Assembly: GCA_905331475.1 (NCBI GenBank)
Contig: CAJNYU010000361.1
Span: 1-64,000 of the forward strand
From: Rotaria socialis
Taxonomy: Eukaryota; Rotifera; Eurotatoria; Philodinida; Philodinidae
DNA: 64,000 nt
Direction of reading: 5' to 3'
Shown here: positions 12,006 to 26,227 of the stretch, piece by piece
Layout: every line of letters starts with the position of its first letter
Numbering within the stretch: position 1 is the first letter of the stretch
The notes under the pieces: generated by a model
The model's input: the letters and a program-made list of their open reading frames with translations, nothing else
Database searches by the model: none
Told to the model about the DNA's origin: nothing
Program-made: the position numbers and the translations under genes

Positions 12006-14051
12006 TATTTTTTTCTATCTGAAAAAGAAATTTAGGTGAAAGAGACAATTACTCAGATTGATTTACAAAGCATCATATATGTGAAGCAATTGATTACAGT
12101 CAAAGGCTACTTGATCAAAATCATTCGTTGGTGATACATTTTAAAAGTTAGAGATAGCATCGATGTGTCGGTTTTAGAAGCTTTTTGTTGCCTCGGATGT
12201 TCGCGTAGAAAATGTGAAATTATGTTGACTACCCTAAATATTATAAGATAGACAGAAGACAATCGGTGAGACTTCTTCAATTGACTTTCAATGGAAAATG
12301 TGATATCTTACCCTTATGATTTTGGAGATATTTTGGTTATTTCTAAATTCCTCCTAATTTTTCGAGGATTGACTTTTTCATTTACATCAAAATTAAATAG
12401 AAAATGATTTTATTGATTACTTAGCATCTACGAATGTTAGAATTGAGGATTCTATATTTTTTGTTAGACTTTTCTTCTTTTTTTTTTAAATTTCAGGATG
12501 TTCAGAGCAAGTCGAAACTTCTTCTTATTTTTGTTCGAATAGAAGTCCATGACGACAGTCGAGAATATACAGCGAAAAATAAACAATTAATTTTTCAATT
12601 GATCGAAAGTTGTATGTATGTGAAGTAGCGTATCCAGAATATATAGATAGCTAGTAGTATAGTCATACGTGTACATCGTTTCGAAAGGAGGAAAAAAATT
12701 ATTTAAAGATGTTGCTAGTGTACTGCCTTTGTTGCGTGCTTCTGAAAGTTATACTTCGAATTTATTATGAATATTTCGTTTGAATGTTTTCTTCTGAATT
12801 ACGAAAAAAATTATCTCTGCACCTATTTATCGTTTTTTTCAAAACATAACATGTGAGCAGCAGAATTGAAACTACTATTTTTGTTTTAAAGGGTTCAAAT
12901 AAGTGTAAAATTTCTGCCGAGCAAACTCTTTCAAATTGTTTCCTGTATTAAGAAAACGCGGTGTTTAGTGCTTCTAATTTGGCATTTTCCCTTCTAAAAG
13001 TTAGGAATTGCTATTAGCTCTAATTAAAAACAACCGCGAGTTCTGCGTCTCTTCTAATAACGAAGCTATATGAGTTGTTCGCAAGCTTAGAAATGAACAA
13101 TGTATCAGTTGTTATGCAAGTCTGCTTGGACAAATCGGGCTGAAACTTGCACCATGAGTATTTCTTACTAGGATCATCCGGCCCTGAACCATGCATAAGT
13201 CACATATGATTGGAATGCATGTAAACTATTTCCTTGTTCAAGTTCTAAACATCAAAAAGAAATTCATCACAAAGAAATATGCATAAAAAAGATCAGATTT
13301 TCAGATTATTAATCTCTCAGGAACTTCACTGGCGGCTTTTACATAGCATTGATGTAATTCGTTTTTAATAGTGAGACTAACTATCTCTATGGCATCTAGG
13401 CTCGTGTATGTGCCAAGTTGAATCGAACTTGACAGAAAAACAAAAAAATCGGTTTGACTCGGTCTCTGATGCGAATCTTTTTGCAAGCATCTCGCACGTC
13501 GTCATACATTAATTTGGCTGGTACACACGCCTGAAAGCGTTTTTTTTCTCCAAAGTTTTTTTCTAAATAATAAATTTGAATGCATTGTGCAACTCCAATG
13601 AACGGTACACAGAGAATGGTCTTCAACGCTAATAAACGAACTCTTCTAGTTGCATAACTACTCAAACCATGAGGAATAGCATTTTCCCTCTCATTGCATA
13701 CTTTGTCTTAGAACTTTTTTTCTATCAGCAACAGTTTTCATCTTGAATTTTGATCTTTTTCTTATTTCAATCACGTTGTAACACGCCATTGTTCAGCTTG
13801 GCAAGAGCTATGTTTAGTTTTTTTTTTCGAGAATTAAAACCCAACATTTTTATGTACATACATTCTATCTATGGGTTGAAACAAAAGAAATATGAAGATC
13901 ACATGTTATATGTATGTATGTATGTTCATTGTTTTCTTCTTCTCAAAGTTTTTCTTTTCTTTTTACAAATCAATATAACACACATACGGATAATAAATAG
14001 AAACAAGACACACATGCGAACATACAGAAAATACTGTCAGTCAGGTTTTAT
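12006..14051. other. Intergenic between STRAD and UBR5
   Basis: About 2 kb with no supported gene. The part next to 12005 should contain the STRAD leader: a polypyrimidine tract and TTTTTCAG end 13 bases before the STRAD start codon. The part next to 14051 should contain the UBR5 3' UTR. A TATG-type tetranucleotide repeat lies near 13908-13926. Short open frames in between lack recognisable domains. Confidence 0.5.
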
Positions 14052-17000
14052 TTATACAAAACCGAACATTTTTGTTTTTATCGCATATTGAAGTTTTAGT
14101 TTTAAGATATTTTTCGAAGAATATAATGGAACATATAAACGACTGATACATGTATTTGCTGTTGGTAAATGTTGATCATCAGCTGGGCGAATTGTAACTG
14201 ATGGTTGAGGTTGAAAACCAGCTTCCGATGCTGGTAAAGCTGGGCTACCGGTCCAAAAGTAAACCTTGAAATAGAAATCATGTTTTAAAAACAAGATTCG
14301 TCAAAATTTTATTCTTACTAAATCTTGTCTTTCGACAGCATTGAATTTTTCTAATACAGACCAAAACCACTTTTTGAATTGACTGATACGTTCAGTATTC
14401 TCACCTAAGCATTGAATTAAACATATGTTTCATTGTTGTTTCGTCCTATTTTGCATTATAACTTACCACTTTCATCGTTAAATGTTGTATATGTCATTAG
14501 TGTTGTTACATTTATATTACTCGTACCATTTAATAGCAATCGAAAATCTTCAGGGCTTAAATAATCCAGAGAATTTGATGGTAAAACATCGAATACACCC
14601 AAACGTAAATGCTAGAAATATCAAAAATTATAAAATTCAACTTTTTTGCTCTTTCCAAAAACACTATTTACTTGAAGTGATTGTTCGACAAGCGTGATCA
14701 TTCGGAATTCGGCATAACGTTTAATAAATTCATAGAGATTTGAATATGTTACATCTTTCAAGGAACCATCTGTAACAAGATCATATGTTTCATTGCCCTA
14801 AAAAGAAAATAAAACATTACGATAAATAATTCTATGAAGCAATCAACACAGTTAAGCTTCTATCTGGTCTACTGCATGTTTAAGAATGTCGAGAAGGAAA
14901 ATTTGTATCATTCATATGGGATATGACCGATGTGTTCTATTTCTAGTATTGGATCTATTCTACAAGTTGTGTGTGTACCCATAGAAATATTTAATTCGAA
15001 TTTCTTAAGTTCGTTTCGCTACTAAACGTCCGTATAGATCCGTTAAGATATATATTGAAATAGGAACTATGTTATTCGATCCTAGGCTGTATCAAAATTG
15101 AAATACGAACCTCTTTTTCTGTAACAGCTAATGAAAATGTTAGATGAAGATCATTGATATATTGCGGTCCATTTTTTTCTGCATCATATGCAGTTCGACG
15201 TAAATTTTCATACATTGTCGAATCGAAAAATGCTAAATCATGCCAACGTACTGAACGATTTAAAATATATTTTATCACATGACGACAAAGCGGTAGTGGA
15301 AAAAGTTCATTTTGTAATAAACATAAACCGATTAGTCTAAAGGACAAGAGAAGATTTTTGTTTTCTGTTTTTCTAGAAATAAAATTTTTATTTTTACCTT
15401 CCAACATTTCGATAAGCAGTTAAACGTTCAGATGTATGTTTTCCTGGTCTTGGTGCGTAAACACCTTTTTTATCTGGTTGCCAAAATAGTGGCGCATATT
15501 CATTCGGTTGCTTATCAAATAAAGAATTTTTATTGGTTAATAAACGCTCGTTCGCTGTTGTTGTTGTTGTTGTTGTTGCTAATGATTCAGTTTGCTGTGC
15601 ATCACGTGAGCTATGCGATGTTAAAATATTCATAGCTTCTTCAACTTTAACTCTCAAGTCTTCGTCTATATTAATAATACGTTGCAACTGTGGTGTAGGT
15701 AAACCTTCCAAGAGCATTCCGGTTATTTTTTCGGCATGAAACGGTTGTATGGCTGCAACTTTTGGATAAATACTAACACCTAATTTAATTTTACTGGGCG
15801 TCCAATGTTCATTTATATTCGGTTCGGAGTTCGTATTTGCTGTTGAAGAATCAGTTGATGCTGTAAATTTAAATGGTCGTGCTTCAGATGAAAGTAACAT
15901 TGATGATGAACGTCGGTCACTGCGTAAATATGTTGCTAATGTTGTGCGGCGTTCACGAGATGGACGCTGTTGTCGTTGTGCATGTGATGATAGAGAACCT
16001 GAGGCTGCTTGAGAAGTTGCTGAAGCACCATATGTACCCAATTCAAGTACGGGTAATCGTTCTTCGGATAAGATTGCCTATTACGATAGATTAGTTATTT
16101 TAGTAAAAGTTTATTTTTTTTTGCAAATTGAAGAATGATGACTATTTACTGAGTAGAATTCATTCTAGAAAGGTTTTTAAGAGTGATATGAAGATTTCCA
16201 GAAATTCAAATAGGATGGTTCTCATCTTTCTGAAGAAAAATCGCAGAAAACTAGGTAATCCCTTTATTACAAGCGATAGCTCTTTTAAGAAACCGTTTGT
16301 TTTTCAGAAATTTTATCTACTATTTATTCTATTCTATACTTGATCGTTACTAGAATTTTTATCTGCATAAGAACTTATTCAAGTTGACTTACTTCAACAA
16401 TCGATGAATAGAAACTTCTTGCCACTCCACTTCCTTCTCCTGGTTCATCTTTAAATGTAACTTTCACTCTTTGTACAGCCAATGGTGGTACAGACGATGA
16501 TGAACTCATATTTTGATTACGATAGTAATATGAATTCAATGTTCGAAATGTTTTCTGTATTAGCAGAATACGATCACGTTCCATCTAAATGAAAAATAGA
16601 TATGAGAGTCAAATTTGCTTGGAAGTTTTCTTTTACCAATTCAAAACGAATATCTTTTTGATGCGCATTTTTCAGTCTTTCCATATCATGACGAAAACGT
16701 TGTTCGCGAGCTGAAAATCCACTTGACTCGTTTATTATTGATCCTGGTTCAATACCAACATCATCCAAAAATAGTTTAACAAATAATTCGATCGAGAATC
16801 TCCATCGTGCTAATAGATATTCATGTGAACCATTTAACAGCATTGAATGTGATGTTTGTTGTCTAGAAAAAAAAAACATTTCAAATAAAATTTTATAGAA
16901 CATAAAAGTTCAACAAACCTTCTTCGATTTGATGATATCAATCCAGCACTTAAATCAAGTAACACATCAACAGCCATACCTACAAATTCACCGATTATTA

Positions 17001-20000
17001 TTATTTACATAGAAAAATAAGTTCCTACAACTTACGATCGTCATCTCTTGTTTTTGTATTTGTTTTCTCTTCGCTATTATTAAATAAATTTAAATACGCT
17101 GGTTGTAAAAAATCTGGTATTGAATTTTCCCGATGTGAAAGACCAAGTTGTGATGGCAAATGAGAATATTTCGCAGCTGTTTGATCGTATAAAAATCGTC
17201 CGAATAAATCTTCTTTTCGACATATCGGCTGTAATAATTGTGGACGACATGCTAATGGTAATGAATCATCAATGTTTATTTGAAACGGATCGGGTCCTAA
17301 CGAGCTAAGACATAATGTCGATGGTGAACGTTGAAAAAATATATTATTTGACGTTATTATTTCTTCATTCGTTGAATTTTCATTATTCGTTGGATTGATG
17401 GCCGGTGCATCATCGGTTACATCTCTCCAATTACTTTTTGCTATTTGATTTGTTTCATTAAAATTACTTTCACGGAAATAATAAATAAATGCATCGAGTA
17501 AATAGGCTAAATGTTTATAAGATAAAACATCAAGAGACGGTTCTTGATCGCCGTGTTCATGGGTTGAACGCATTAATGATAGAGAATAATTGAGAAAATC
17601 AAGGCGATTATTCACGGGTTTATCTAAAACGAAAACAAAAAAGATTGAAATGAAGAATTTCTTTGAAAAAGATCCTCTTACCATTGGTTGGTAAACTATT
17701 AATTCGACTTGCGACTGTTGCTGTAGCTGTGGTTGTAGATTTTTTTTTAATTTCACTTTGTGCTCGTTCAACAAGAGTTTTTAGAAAACGATTGCCATGA
17801 AATGTAGAGTCATGTTCATTGTGATTCAAGTTACTTAATGTCATGCCAAAACGTAATTGAGATTCAAATGAATCCATGACTGTTGCAAACCATTGCCAAG
17901 TTGGAAAAAGGCATTGTTCAATTTCATTCTGAAATAAATTAATAAATTTATGAAAATAGATTGAACTTCGAATCGATGCCGTGAATTCTTCTCTTTGCTC
18001 TATTTACTGTAATGTCATATAGACATAAATGAGAACTATGCTTATATCAGCAACAACTTAAACTTTTAGCTTGCTTCTTAAATAAATGTCGTAATCCTTT
18101 TCTGATAATAAAAGAAACTCAATATCTACGAGGATGACAACATTCATTTAAGAATTTTCTCTAACTAGCTATAGGCAGCAATGTAGTATCCAACATTTAT
18201 CCACGTGAGATTCGATGGTTTCTCGAACAATTCTTCTAAATTTTCCGTACATAGGGAAAAACAGAAGTTGAAAAAAGGAACGGTCGAGTCTGCCTTAATC
18301 TTGAATGTTTCATCATAAAGTCTTATCGATGTCAAACGGTGAAAATATCTATGGATATTACTTACTTGTATAGTATCGACAGCATTTTGTTCATCAACTG
18401 TACTTGATGTGATCACAATATCATGATATAAAGATGACGCTGATAACATTGCTGGCCATTTTATAAGTAAATCAGTTATTTGTCGAATAAGAATTCCAAA
18501 AGCTCGAGCCAATAAAGAATTTGTTGTATTCACTGAAATAGTATTTGTTGGTTGCGACTGTTGTTGGGCATGAGCTTGCTGTTGCTGCTGTTGAATAGCT
18601 GACGCATGACCTAAACTTGGCGATGTTGTTGCAACCGGGGCTATTTGACGTCGTGAATGACTTTCACCAAATAATGAACCTAGAAGAAAATTAGTTGCAT
18701 AGAATACAATCTATTTGAATATGAAAATACATACTGGCCATGGCTGATCGAGCACTTAATCTGGGCACATTAAGGTGCGTAGTAGCTGACGAATTTGATG
18801 TTTGTGTATTCTGACCAGTTGCATTACTTCCTGATGGTAGCAAAGCTAATCGATCATTTGTTACTGTACTTGGTGTTGGTACTGTTGTTGATGGCGCTGT
18901 CGATGCTGAGGATGCGGCAGCAGCTGCAGCTAGAGCATCTCGTGCATCATCAAAAAGCATCGGATCTGGTTGACTTGTTTCATCGCCATCACCTAAGACA
19001 CTGTCACTTCGAACACTATCAGCATCATCGGATTCGGAATTTTCATCATCAGAAAAAAGAGCCATGTTTTCACTTCCGGCTGTTGCCGATGTTCGATGTG
19101 TATTTGTATTCGGTGCACTGCGATTGCTTTCATTGTCTGTATCAGATTCAGCCAGCAATTCTAATTCCATTTCACTTTCATTATCACTTAAACCACCGAC
19201 ATTGTCACGTGCTGCCTGTTGTTCATTTAAATTTGAAATACCTATTGGATGTATAGTTTCATGTTGCGATTGTGTATCTGAATTATTATCATCATCTTCA
19301 TTCAATTCAATTGCTGTTTGATTTGCATTGATCGGATTGGTTAGATTTTGTGATTCATCAATAATAGTTTCATTAAAATCTTCGACACCACTAGTAAATG
19401 TACTTTCAGACGAACGCTGCGTATTATTTGATTTACTCTCTTGATAGGCACGATAATATTCGGAATCGATATTAAAAACTTCTTCCAGGCCTTGTAATAT
19501 ATCGGTATGAGTTGATAAGAGATTGAACATAGCTGTTGGTTTAGCAATACCATGGCGAACAGGTGCAAGTAATAAATCAGCTGTATGGACAAGTGCATTG
19601 ATTGATATAAGAGTCAATGTTTGAAATATCCGTTTACATTGGAATAAAATTGATTGCGGTCCACTGAGAGTTGCTGCTGCAGCTGATGACGATAGATTTG
19701 AACTTGTCGTTATTGTTGCACCGGTAACAGTTGTTGCTGATATACGTTTTATTGTTGTACTTGATGGCAGCGATTGATTTAATGTTGAAGAACTATTTTT
19801 ATCCGGAACTGATTCGAGACTTAAAATAATAAATAAACGAATCACACTACGTACAAAACGTGCGGTAATAAAACGAGCCATATCACGATGAGCGGGATTG
19901 GACATTTCGCGTATTAATGTATTTAGTAGAATATCAAGAAGATCATTTGATGTTGATGTTGTTGATGAACTTTTTGTTGTTGTAGATGTTGATTGTTTTA

Positions 20001-23000
20001 CGGTATTACATTTTGCAAGAAGAAAATAAGTAAAACGATCTAGTTGACTTGTTTGTTGTTGTTGATCTAATGAAAATAAATGTTCATTGTCATAGGGCGA
20101 CATGATTGGCGGGCACGTGGAAAGAATTGGTAAAGATTCTTTTGGATTTATTATAGTTGGATCTAGATTTTCGGAACATCCACAAAGCAGCATTGCTTTT
20201 ACACCAGACCAATCAGCTAGAATGAGTTCAAGAGCACGGCGACCTAAAAACGAAAAAAAAAACAGAATGAATCACATAATAAAACGCTTTTAGTGAAAAA
20301 CACAAAATAGCAACATTTGCTGATTTCAGTTTATTCGATCTATTAGGTGTCTTCGCTCGTGTGTCAAAATTCAATCTATACTTACAGAATTGCGGTGGCT
20401 CTAAATGATGATCAGGAATAGCGTTATTTGAGTCTGTATCCATTTGGTTTGCTGAATTAGAATTATTATTATTAGATGCTGATCCTGATGATGAATTTTG
20501 ATGTTGTAATTTTTTAGCCCCGCTACTTGATAATTGTTCGCGTGATTTTCTTGCATGTTGCTGCAATAATGCTGCGGTTGACGTTCGAGGAAATTGTTGT
20601 TGTTCAATTATTTGTCTGCCGACCGTTTGTACTAAATATAGAAGTATATTTTCATAACGTGAATTTTGTATTTGAACAAGATTGGTTTGATTTAATAATA
20701 ATTTAAATAGTTCAAGACGTTTCTGTTGATCACCAGCTATCAATGATTTACATTTGCACACTTCCCAACAATCACAATAGGCTGTTGGCGATGTACGTTT
20801 TAAACGGCAATCATGTCCTTTATGGCACGTTTGCGCACACTCGCTACAACAACATAATGTGCCTGAGAGGCCACATGTTTTGCATTCGAATATAGCTTGA
20901 CTGATATGTTCTTCACCGGTCCATGTAAATGAACATGTATCATTTGTACATATTGTATACAATGGCGAATAATCTGAATTAGTCGATGTCAATGGATAAA
21001 TCATTCGAAGTAGAACATTATCGAATTGTTTTAAATAATTTGTTGCCGTTGTCGGCAATGGCGATGATGATTCAAAATAAAATTGTGCTGATGATGTTTG
21101 TTGATCATTGGATGATTCTCGTTTAGAAATTTTAAGTGCATATTCAAATAGAATTAGAGCACAATTGTAGGCACAACAATTGACAGCTGACATAAATGGT
21201 GTTTGACCTTCAAGATTACGAAAACTTAGCAATGATAATAAATGTTCTTGAAATAGTGGATAATCAAGTAATAGGCGAAGAATTTTTATTGCACGAATAC
21301 GCTTTTCACGTTCATCGTATTTGCACGATGACCATACGAGAAAATCATTTGAATTACTTCGAGTTGTACGCGCTGGTTGTTGGTATAATTGATTTTGAAG
21401 GTATTGAATTTGTTGAATCTTCGACGATAAACTTGTTGGATTGTATGATGGAGACAATGGACCAGAATTATTGGTTGGTGTACTCGTTGATAAACTCTAG
21501 AAAAATTAATCGCAATTAATATTTCATAGCGTAGACAGATACACCAACAAATCTTATCTCTTGATGGTTTAGGTTTTTATTTTAAAGCGCGAGGTCAACC
21601 TCCACCTTCTTCACGATCTAGCCGACTCGGAAAAGTACTTAGTTAATAAAAACCTTGCAATGGCTCGAATCTATGAAGCTTATTCCTTTAGGATTATGAT
21701 TTTCAAGTAAAACTGTACTTTTAACACAAGCAAAAAACTCTGACATCCTTTACAATAACGATAGTAAAGAAAAAATTCATATCTAGGATATTCTCAAGTG
21801 AATTATTCTTACTCTATATAAAGTTGGTGCAGCTCCGGGTTGCATTGTTGGTGACGATGGCGGTTGAGCATCAGCGGCGGATGATTCATTCGACCACGTA
21901 CTACCTGTGGGTGCTGCTGCTGCTGTTGTTGTTCGTTCACCATAATTATGATCGGTATTCGTTTGTGAATGAAGAAGATCAATAGCAAATGAAATCCGTT
22001 TAAGATTATTATTTGTTTCAGTTTGAACTTGCTCATCATTGATTGAATATTCTTTATTATTCAATGGTGTTGCTATATGAACACAGGCATGAAATAGATT
22101 TCTACAGCCATCTAAACGTTCGTCTAAGATTAATTTTAATAGATCTCGATTTTTTGTCGTTTCAATATCGTTTAATATTGAACGTATTTTATCAATATCA
22201 TAACGAAGTATATGTGGGATTAATATTCCTTTTTGTATTTGTGTTATATTTAATATAATGTGATTCTTATTGAGATGATCCGCATTTTTCAATGGAACGA
22301 TTCCTTGAGAAAAATAATTAATGCCTAATAGATTTTTCCATTGAGGTTCTTTTAAATTTGTACTATCTTGATTATAGATAAACGGATAAATTAAATGATT
22401 ACCATCGATTAGAATACGTGGAATATCAATCGAATTTAATGTTGATAATCGTATAGCATTTGGAAAACCGCCAAGAAACGATATTAATGATTGACGATTA
22501 TTTACCAACGGTAAAATATTTTGACGGATCGAACGACATAGACCATTATTACTTCCTATTTCATACGTTATGTAATAAATAGTTGAATCTCGAATTTGTA
22601 ATGTATGAAGATCTAACAGATAAGAGAATAAAAAAAAGTATTACGTCGAAAAAGTAAAACAAATAACTTACAATCTTTATCAACGGAATATGTTAATAAG
22701 TTTCCATTTTCTAGTGCGATTCGTTTTGCATTGGTAATTGCTAGAGTACAATCTGGAGTTTTCGGTATTGTATTTCCTTTGACGATCTATATGAAAATAA
22801 ATAATAATAATAATAATAAGATGAGGATTCTTCGATTGAACGGATATATCAAATAGAATATTTAGATTTCGTGTGTGGAAACGCAGAACTTACTTGTAAA
22901 TCATCTTTTCGAAGAATTCTACAATTCTCAAGGTTATTCATATCAATATTTGCTTCCGTAGTATCGGTGTTATTCGTATTTTTCGATGGAAATTTAACCA

Positions 23001-26000
23001 GTACAAGTGAACCATCAATTTTAACAACTTTTCCAATTGGTGCTACTTTACAATCTTCGATAAAGACAACTTCATCCAATGGCCAATATTCTTCGTCTTT
23101 AATTTTACTATGTTGTAGCTGTTGTTCATTTGAATCACTATCATTGATTGTCATTAGAAATGGATTTGATCCATTCCCACCTGCATTTGTTGTGGCTGCT
23201 GGTGCTGTTGTTGTTGTCGTTGTTGTAGTATTACTGTGTTTCTTCCGTTTTAATGACGATGCAAAACTTGTATTTGAATCTACACTACATGTTGACGATG
23301 CCGGTGATGGTGGCGGTGGCATTTCTAATGAACTCTTATCATCCTCTTTATTTTTGTTCGTTGTTGTTTCGGGAATTTTAATACGAAATCGAGCTGTATT
23401 CGATAGCATCCATGCTTGTTCCATTAATTGTCCTAATTTGGGTTGTCCATCTCGTACATAAAAAGCTAATGCGCCCTGATTATAATATGGATTTGATATC
23501 AAACACACCGATGAACCAATCGTAATGATTTGTTGTTGTTGTTGCTGCTGCTGCTGCTGCTGCTGTTGTGTTGAATTGTTCGTACGATTCTTACGTGTTT
23601 TTTCTTTTAGACGCTCCAGTAATTTTTTACGCGGTTTATTCGGTAATAAACCATACCAATACAAATCATTTGTATCTGTGCGTAAAACTGTATACAATGG
23701 TGACGTTTGAATATCGACGATGTGATACGTCATTGTCGATGAAAGTTCTTGGAGTGAATGTTGAAATTTAAAACTAACCTGTGAACCGAGAGACTCATCA
23801 ATCCATGTTGCTATACGATTTGTTTCAGTTAATATTGATGCACGGATTATATTAGCTGATAGATTAATTATTTTTTCGTTCATCAATTGTAATAATAAAG
23901 TTTTTGGATGTTTTATATGTGGACTATCGGAATCTTGATATGGATATTCATCTTGCCAATTCCATTGACATAATTGACCATTGATATTAATAGCAATTAA
24001 TTCGGAATAAAGACAAGCGATATGTGTAAAACGTGGATAGGAATTTTCGCAATTAGGATCAGTCCAGAATTGTAATTGATCACCGAATACAATGGGACTT
24101 TGTGTTGTTGATGATGATGATGATGTCTGGTGTTGATATGGAGGTAGATTCGCTTGTGATGATGTTGTTGATGAAGAATTTTGATCTTTACGGATTGATG
24201 ATGTTTTCGCTGATGTATTATCTTTTACTATAGATAGATCATCGGGTTTTAATTCACGATCAATACGGCCGAATAGTTCTTCGCGTAACGAACCATCGAG
24301 CCAACGTGGATCATAACGATTTCGTTTACGATCACGTTCAGAAGAATTTGTGTTCGTTGGATTAGAACTTGTAGATGGTGTTACAACTGTGGATGAGTTA
24401 GTTGTCGATTGAGGATTTGTTGAGCTCGAGTTGGACACATTCGATTGATCACCCAATGAAGAACTTATGGCAGCAGCAGTTGATGAGGCGACTGTCGGAG
24501 CAGATGTGTTGCTTGCTAGAATAGAAAATGAGGTCATTTATTATCCTAGTATTTTTAAAGTCTACTAGAAGTTCCTGAACAGACTTATGACAATAGACAT
24601 CGTTTTTCGTCTGCATGCATTATTTTTAATTTTTTTATTGCTCAAAATTTTGATTATCACGAGTTTTAGATATCCTCGAAAATTTTTCACATTCAATGTC
24701 TACGGAAAACTCGCCGATGAGAAATATATTAGAATTATTTGAAATTGGATACGTACCAGCATTTCCGATTCTAGCAGAAACAACTCGACGTTGTATATTA
24801 CTATAACGTAAAGCGAAATCAGCCTCGTCGAAAAATTCCGATTCAAGTATGATTCCTGGATGTTCATTATGTGGATTAACATCAAGTAATGAGATGAGGT
24901 CAGCTAAAAAGAAAAAAAGAAAAACAGCATAATTAAAATATATCAATATAATTTGTTTTTCCTACCTCCAACATAATCATCGTCAAGATCTTCATCACCT
25001 TCGTCGTCGCGTGCAAGTAAATTATTCACAGCCATATTTACATCTAAGTTCTATTTAAAAACAAACACAAAGAATATTGAAATTCTGCCTTTTTTTCTCT
25101 TCTATTTCAACTTACTGTTCTTTGTAGTTCTCTTAAAATAAGATTTCGTGATTTTCCTTGAAGAACAACTTGAACCTAACAATTGAAATTGATGCATAAG
25201 CAAAATGTTTACTTTGAAAAAATTCTTTTTTACTTGTTCGATTAATTCTTCGGGAACACTTGATGCTGGTATTAAAGGTCTCGAACCAAATATAATTCCT
25301 GTTCGTCCTCGAGCTGTTCGAATGAGATGATGTCGCTGTCGACTCAATGGATAACCAGCTTGCAACTGTGGTAATAGATCAACCTGTCCACTCGAACCAC
25401 TTGAATTAGTTGTGTTAGCAACGGCAGCAGCAGCATTATGTGCGGCTATAGATGGATTTGCTGATGATAAAACAAGGTTTTCAAAACTTGGACGATCAAA
25501 ATTATTTGAACGATGCATCGATTGACGAGATTGAGGACGTATTGTCTGTGGTGTTATATGTTTCGGTTTACTTTTTGTTGTTTCAGTTGGATTCGGTTCA
25601 ATTTTATCAGCTTGAACACGAAATGATACTCGACAAATTCGACCATCCTAAATAACAAAAAAAATCTCTTTCAAAAAAACGTCCTGACGGAATTAAAATA
25701 GGACAAAATCATCTTTCATGATCTTCGACTGCAGGCTAGTCTTCCACTCTTTGCACTCAATTGGTTTTTTTGCAATCTTGTTTAACAAAAAAGCTAATTT
25801 TACCTGAAGTAAAAACGCAATATGCCGGGATGAAACTACTGCTTGTTGCACAACAATATTTGTAAATGGTGAAAATACACTTGGACATACACAACCATTT
25901 GTCGATATTTGATCAGATATATCTTGAAGTCTATTACAACAAACGAACGAAATAAAACAATTATAAGTTTTTTTTTCTTCTATTTACTTTAATTCAAAAT

Positions 26001-26052
26001 TTTGTTCTGTAACAGGTGTTTGTTGAATAAATACATGCGTTGAATATTCCAT
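14052..26052 (-). CDS. UBR5: E3 ubiquitin-protein ligase UBR5 (HECT class)
   Basis: UBR5 recognises N-degrons and transfers ubiquitin through a HECT cysteine. Twenty-three exons join in frame to about 3,052 residues (human UBR5 is about 2,800): 25988-26052, 25804-25930, 25234-25647, 25116-25175, 24966-25050, 24757-24903, 22894-24515, 22672-22786, 21813-22612, 20386-21496, 18735-20243, 18366-18679, 17682-17928, 17036-17623, 16919-16979, 16637-16862, 16393-16584, 15398-16077, 15111-15336, 14672-14797, 14467-14611, 14319-14404, 14052-14264. In order: N-terminal propeller strands; the UBA segment (LVLSSANPS, then [16 protein letters not shown]); a long propeller exon; the UBR zinc box ([14 protein letters not shown] to [15 protein letters not shown], about residues 1328-1395); acidic and Ser/Thr-rich linkers; an MLLE domain ([11 protein letters not shown]); and the HECT domain. 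The catalytic cysteine is in [11 protein letters not shown] (codon 14148-14150), 31 residues from the end, and the C terminus is KTKMFGFV. A glutamine run near 23.55 kb and acidic stretches explain the extra length. No frameshift or internal stop was needed. Confidence 0.95.
23530..23568 (-). repeat. CAG/CAA polyglutamine tract in UBR5
   Basis: A trinucleotide tract on the minus strand encodes about 13 consecutive glutamines within the propeller-region exon. Seen directly. The mixture of CAA and CAG codons would tend to stabilise its length. Confidence 0.85.
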
Positions 26053-26060
26053 TAAATAAT

Positions 26061-26072
26061 CTGAAAAGAAAA
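26061..26072 (-). promoter_or_regulatory. Splice-acceptor motif just 5' of UBR5 ATG
   Basis: On the minus strand a pyrimidine tract ending TTTTCTTTTCAG stops eight bases before the UBR5 start codon, within the 175-bp gap after the RTF1 stop codon. It reads as a strong 3' splice site with no partner donor in the short gap. That fits either a 5' UTR intron reaching back into RTF1 or spliced-leader trans-splicing, which is known in bdelloid rotifers. The choice between the two is inference. Confidence 0.55.
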
Positions 26073-26227
26073 TACACAATAATTTTGTTTGTTGTTCTGT
26101 TTTAATATATATATCTATCTATATATAGTTTTACATATACAAGCACAAACAAACAAAAAAAAACAACCGAGTGTGTTTGAAGTGGAAATAGGTATACAAC
26201 ATCAAACAAATCTAACTAAGAATTTCG

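Noticed and set aside
22871-23461. 196-codon plus-strand frame
   Set aside because: It is antisense to a UBR5 exon; its Val/Ser/Cys runs are complements of Thr, Asn and Gln codon repeats.
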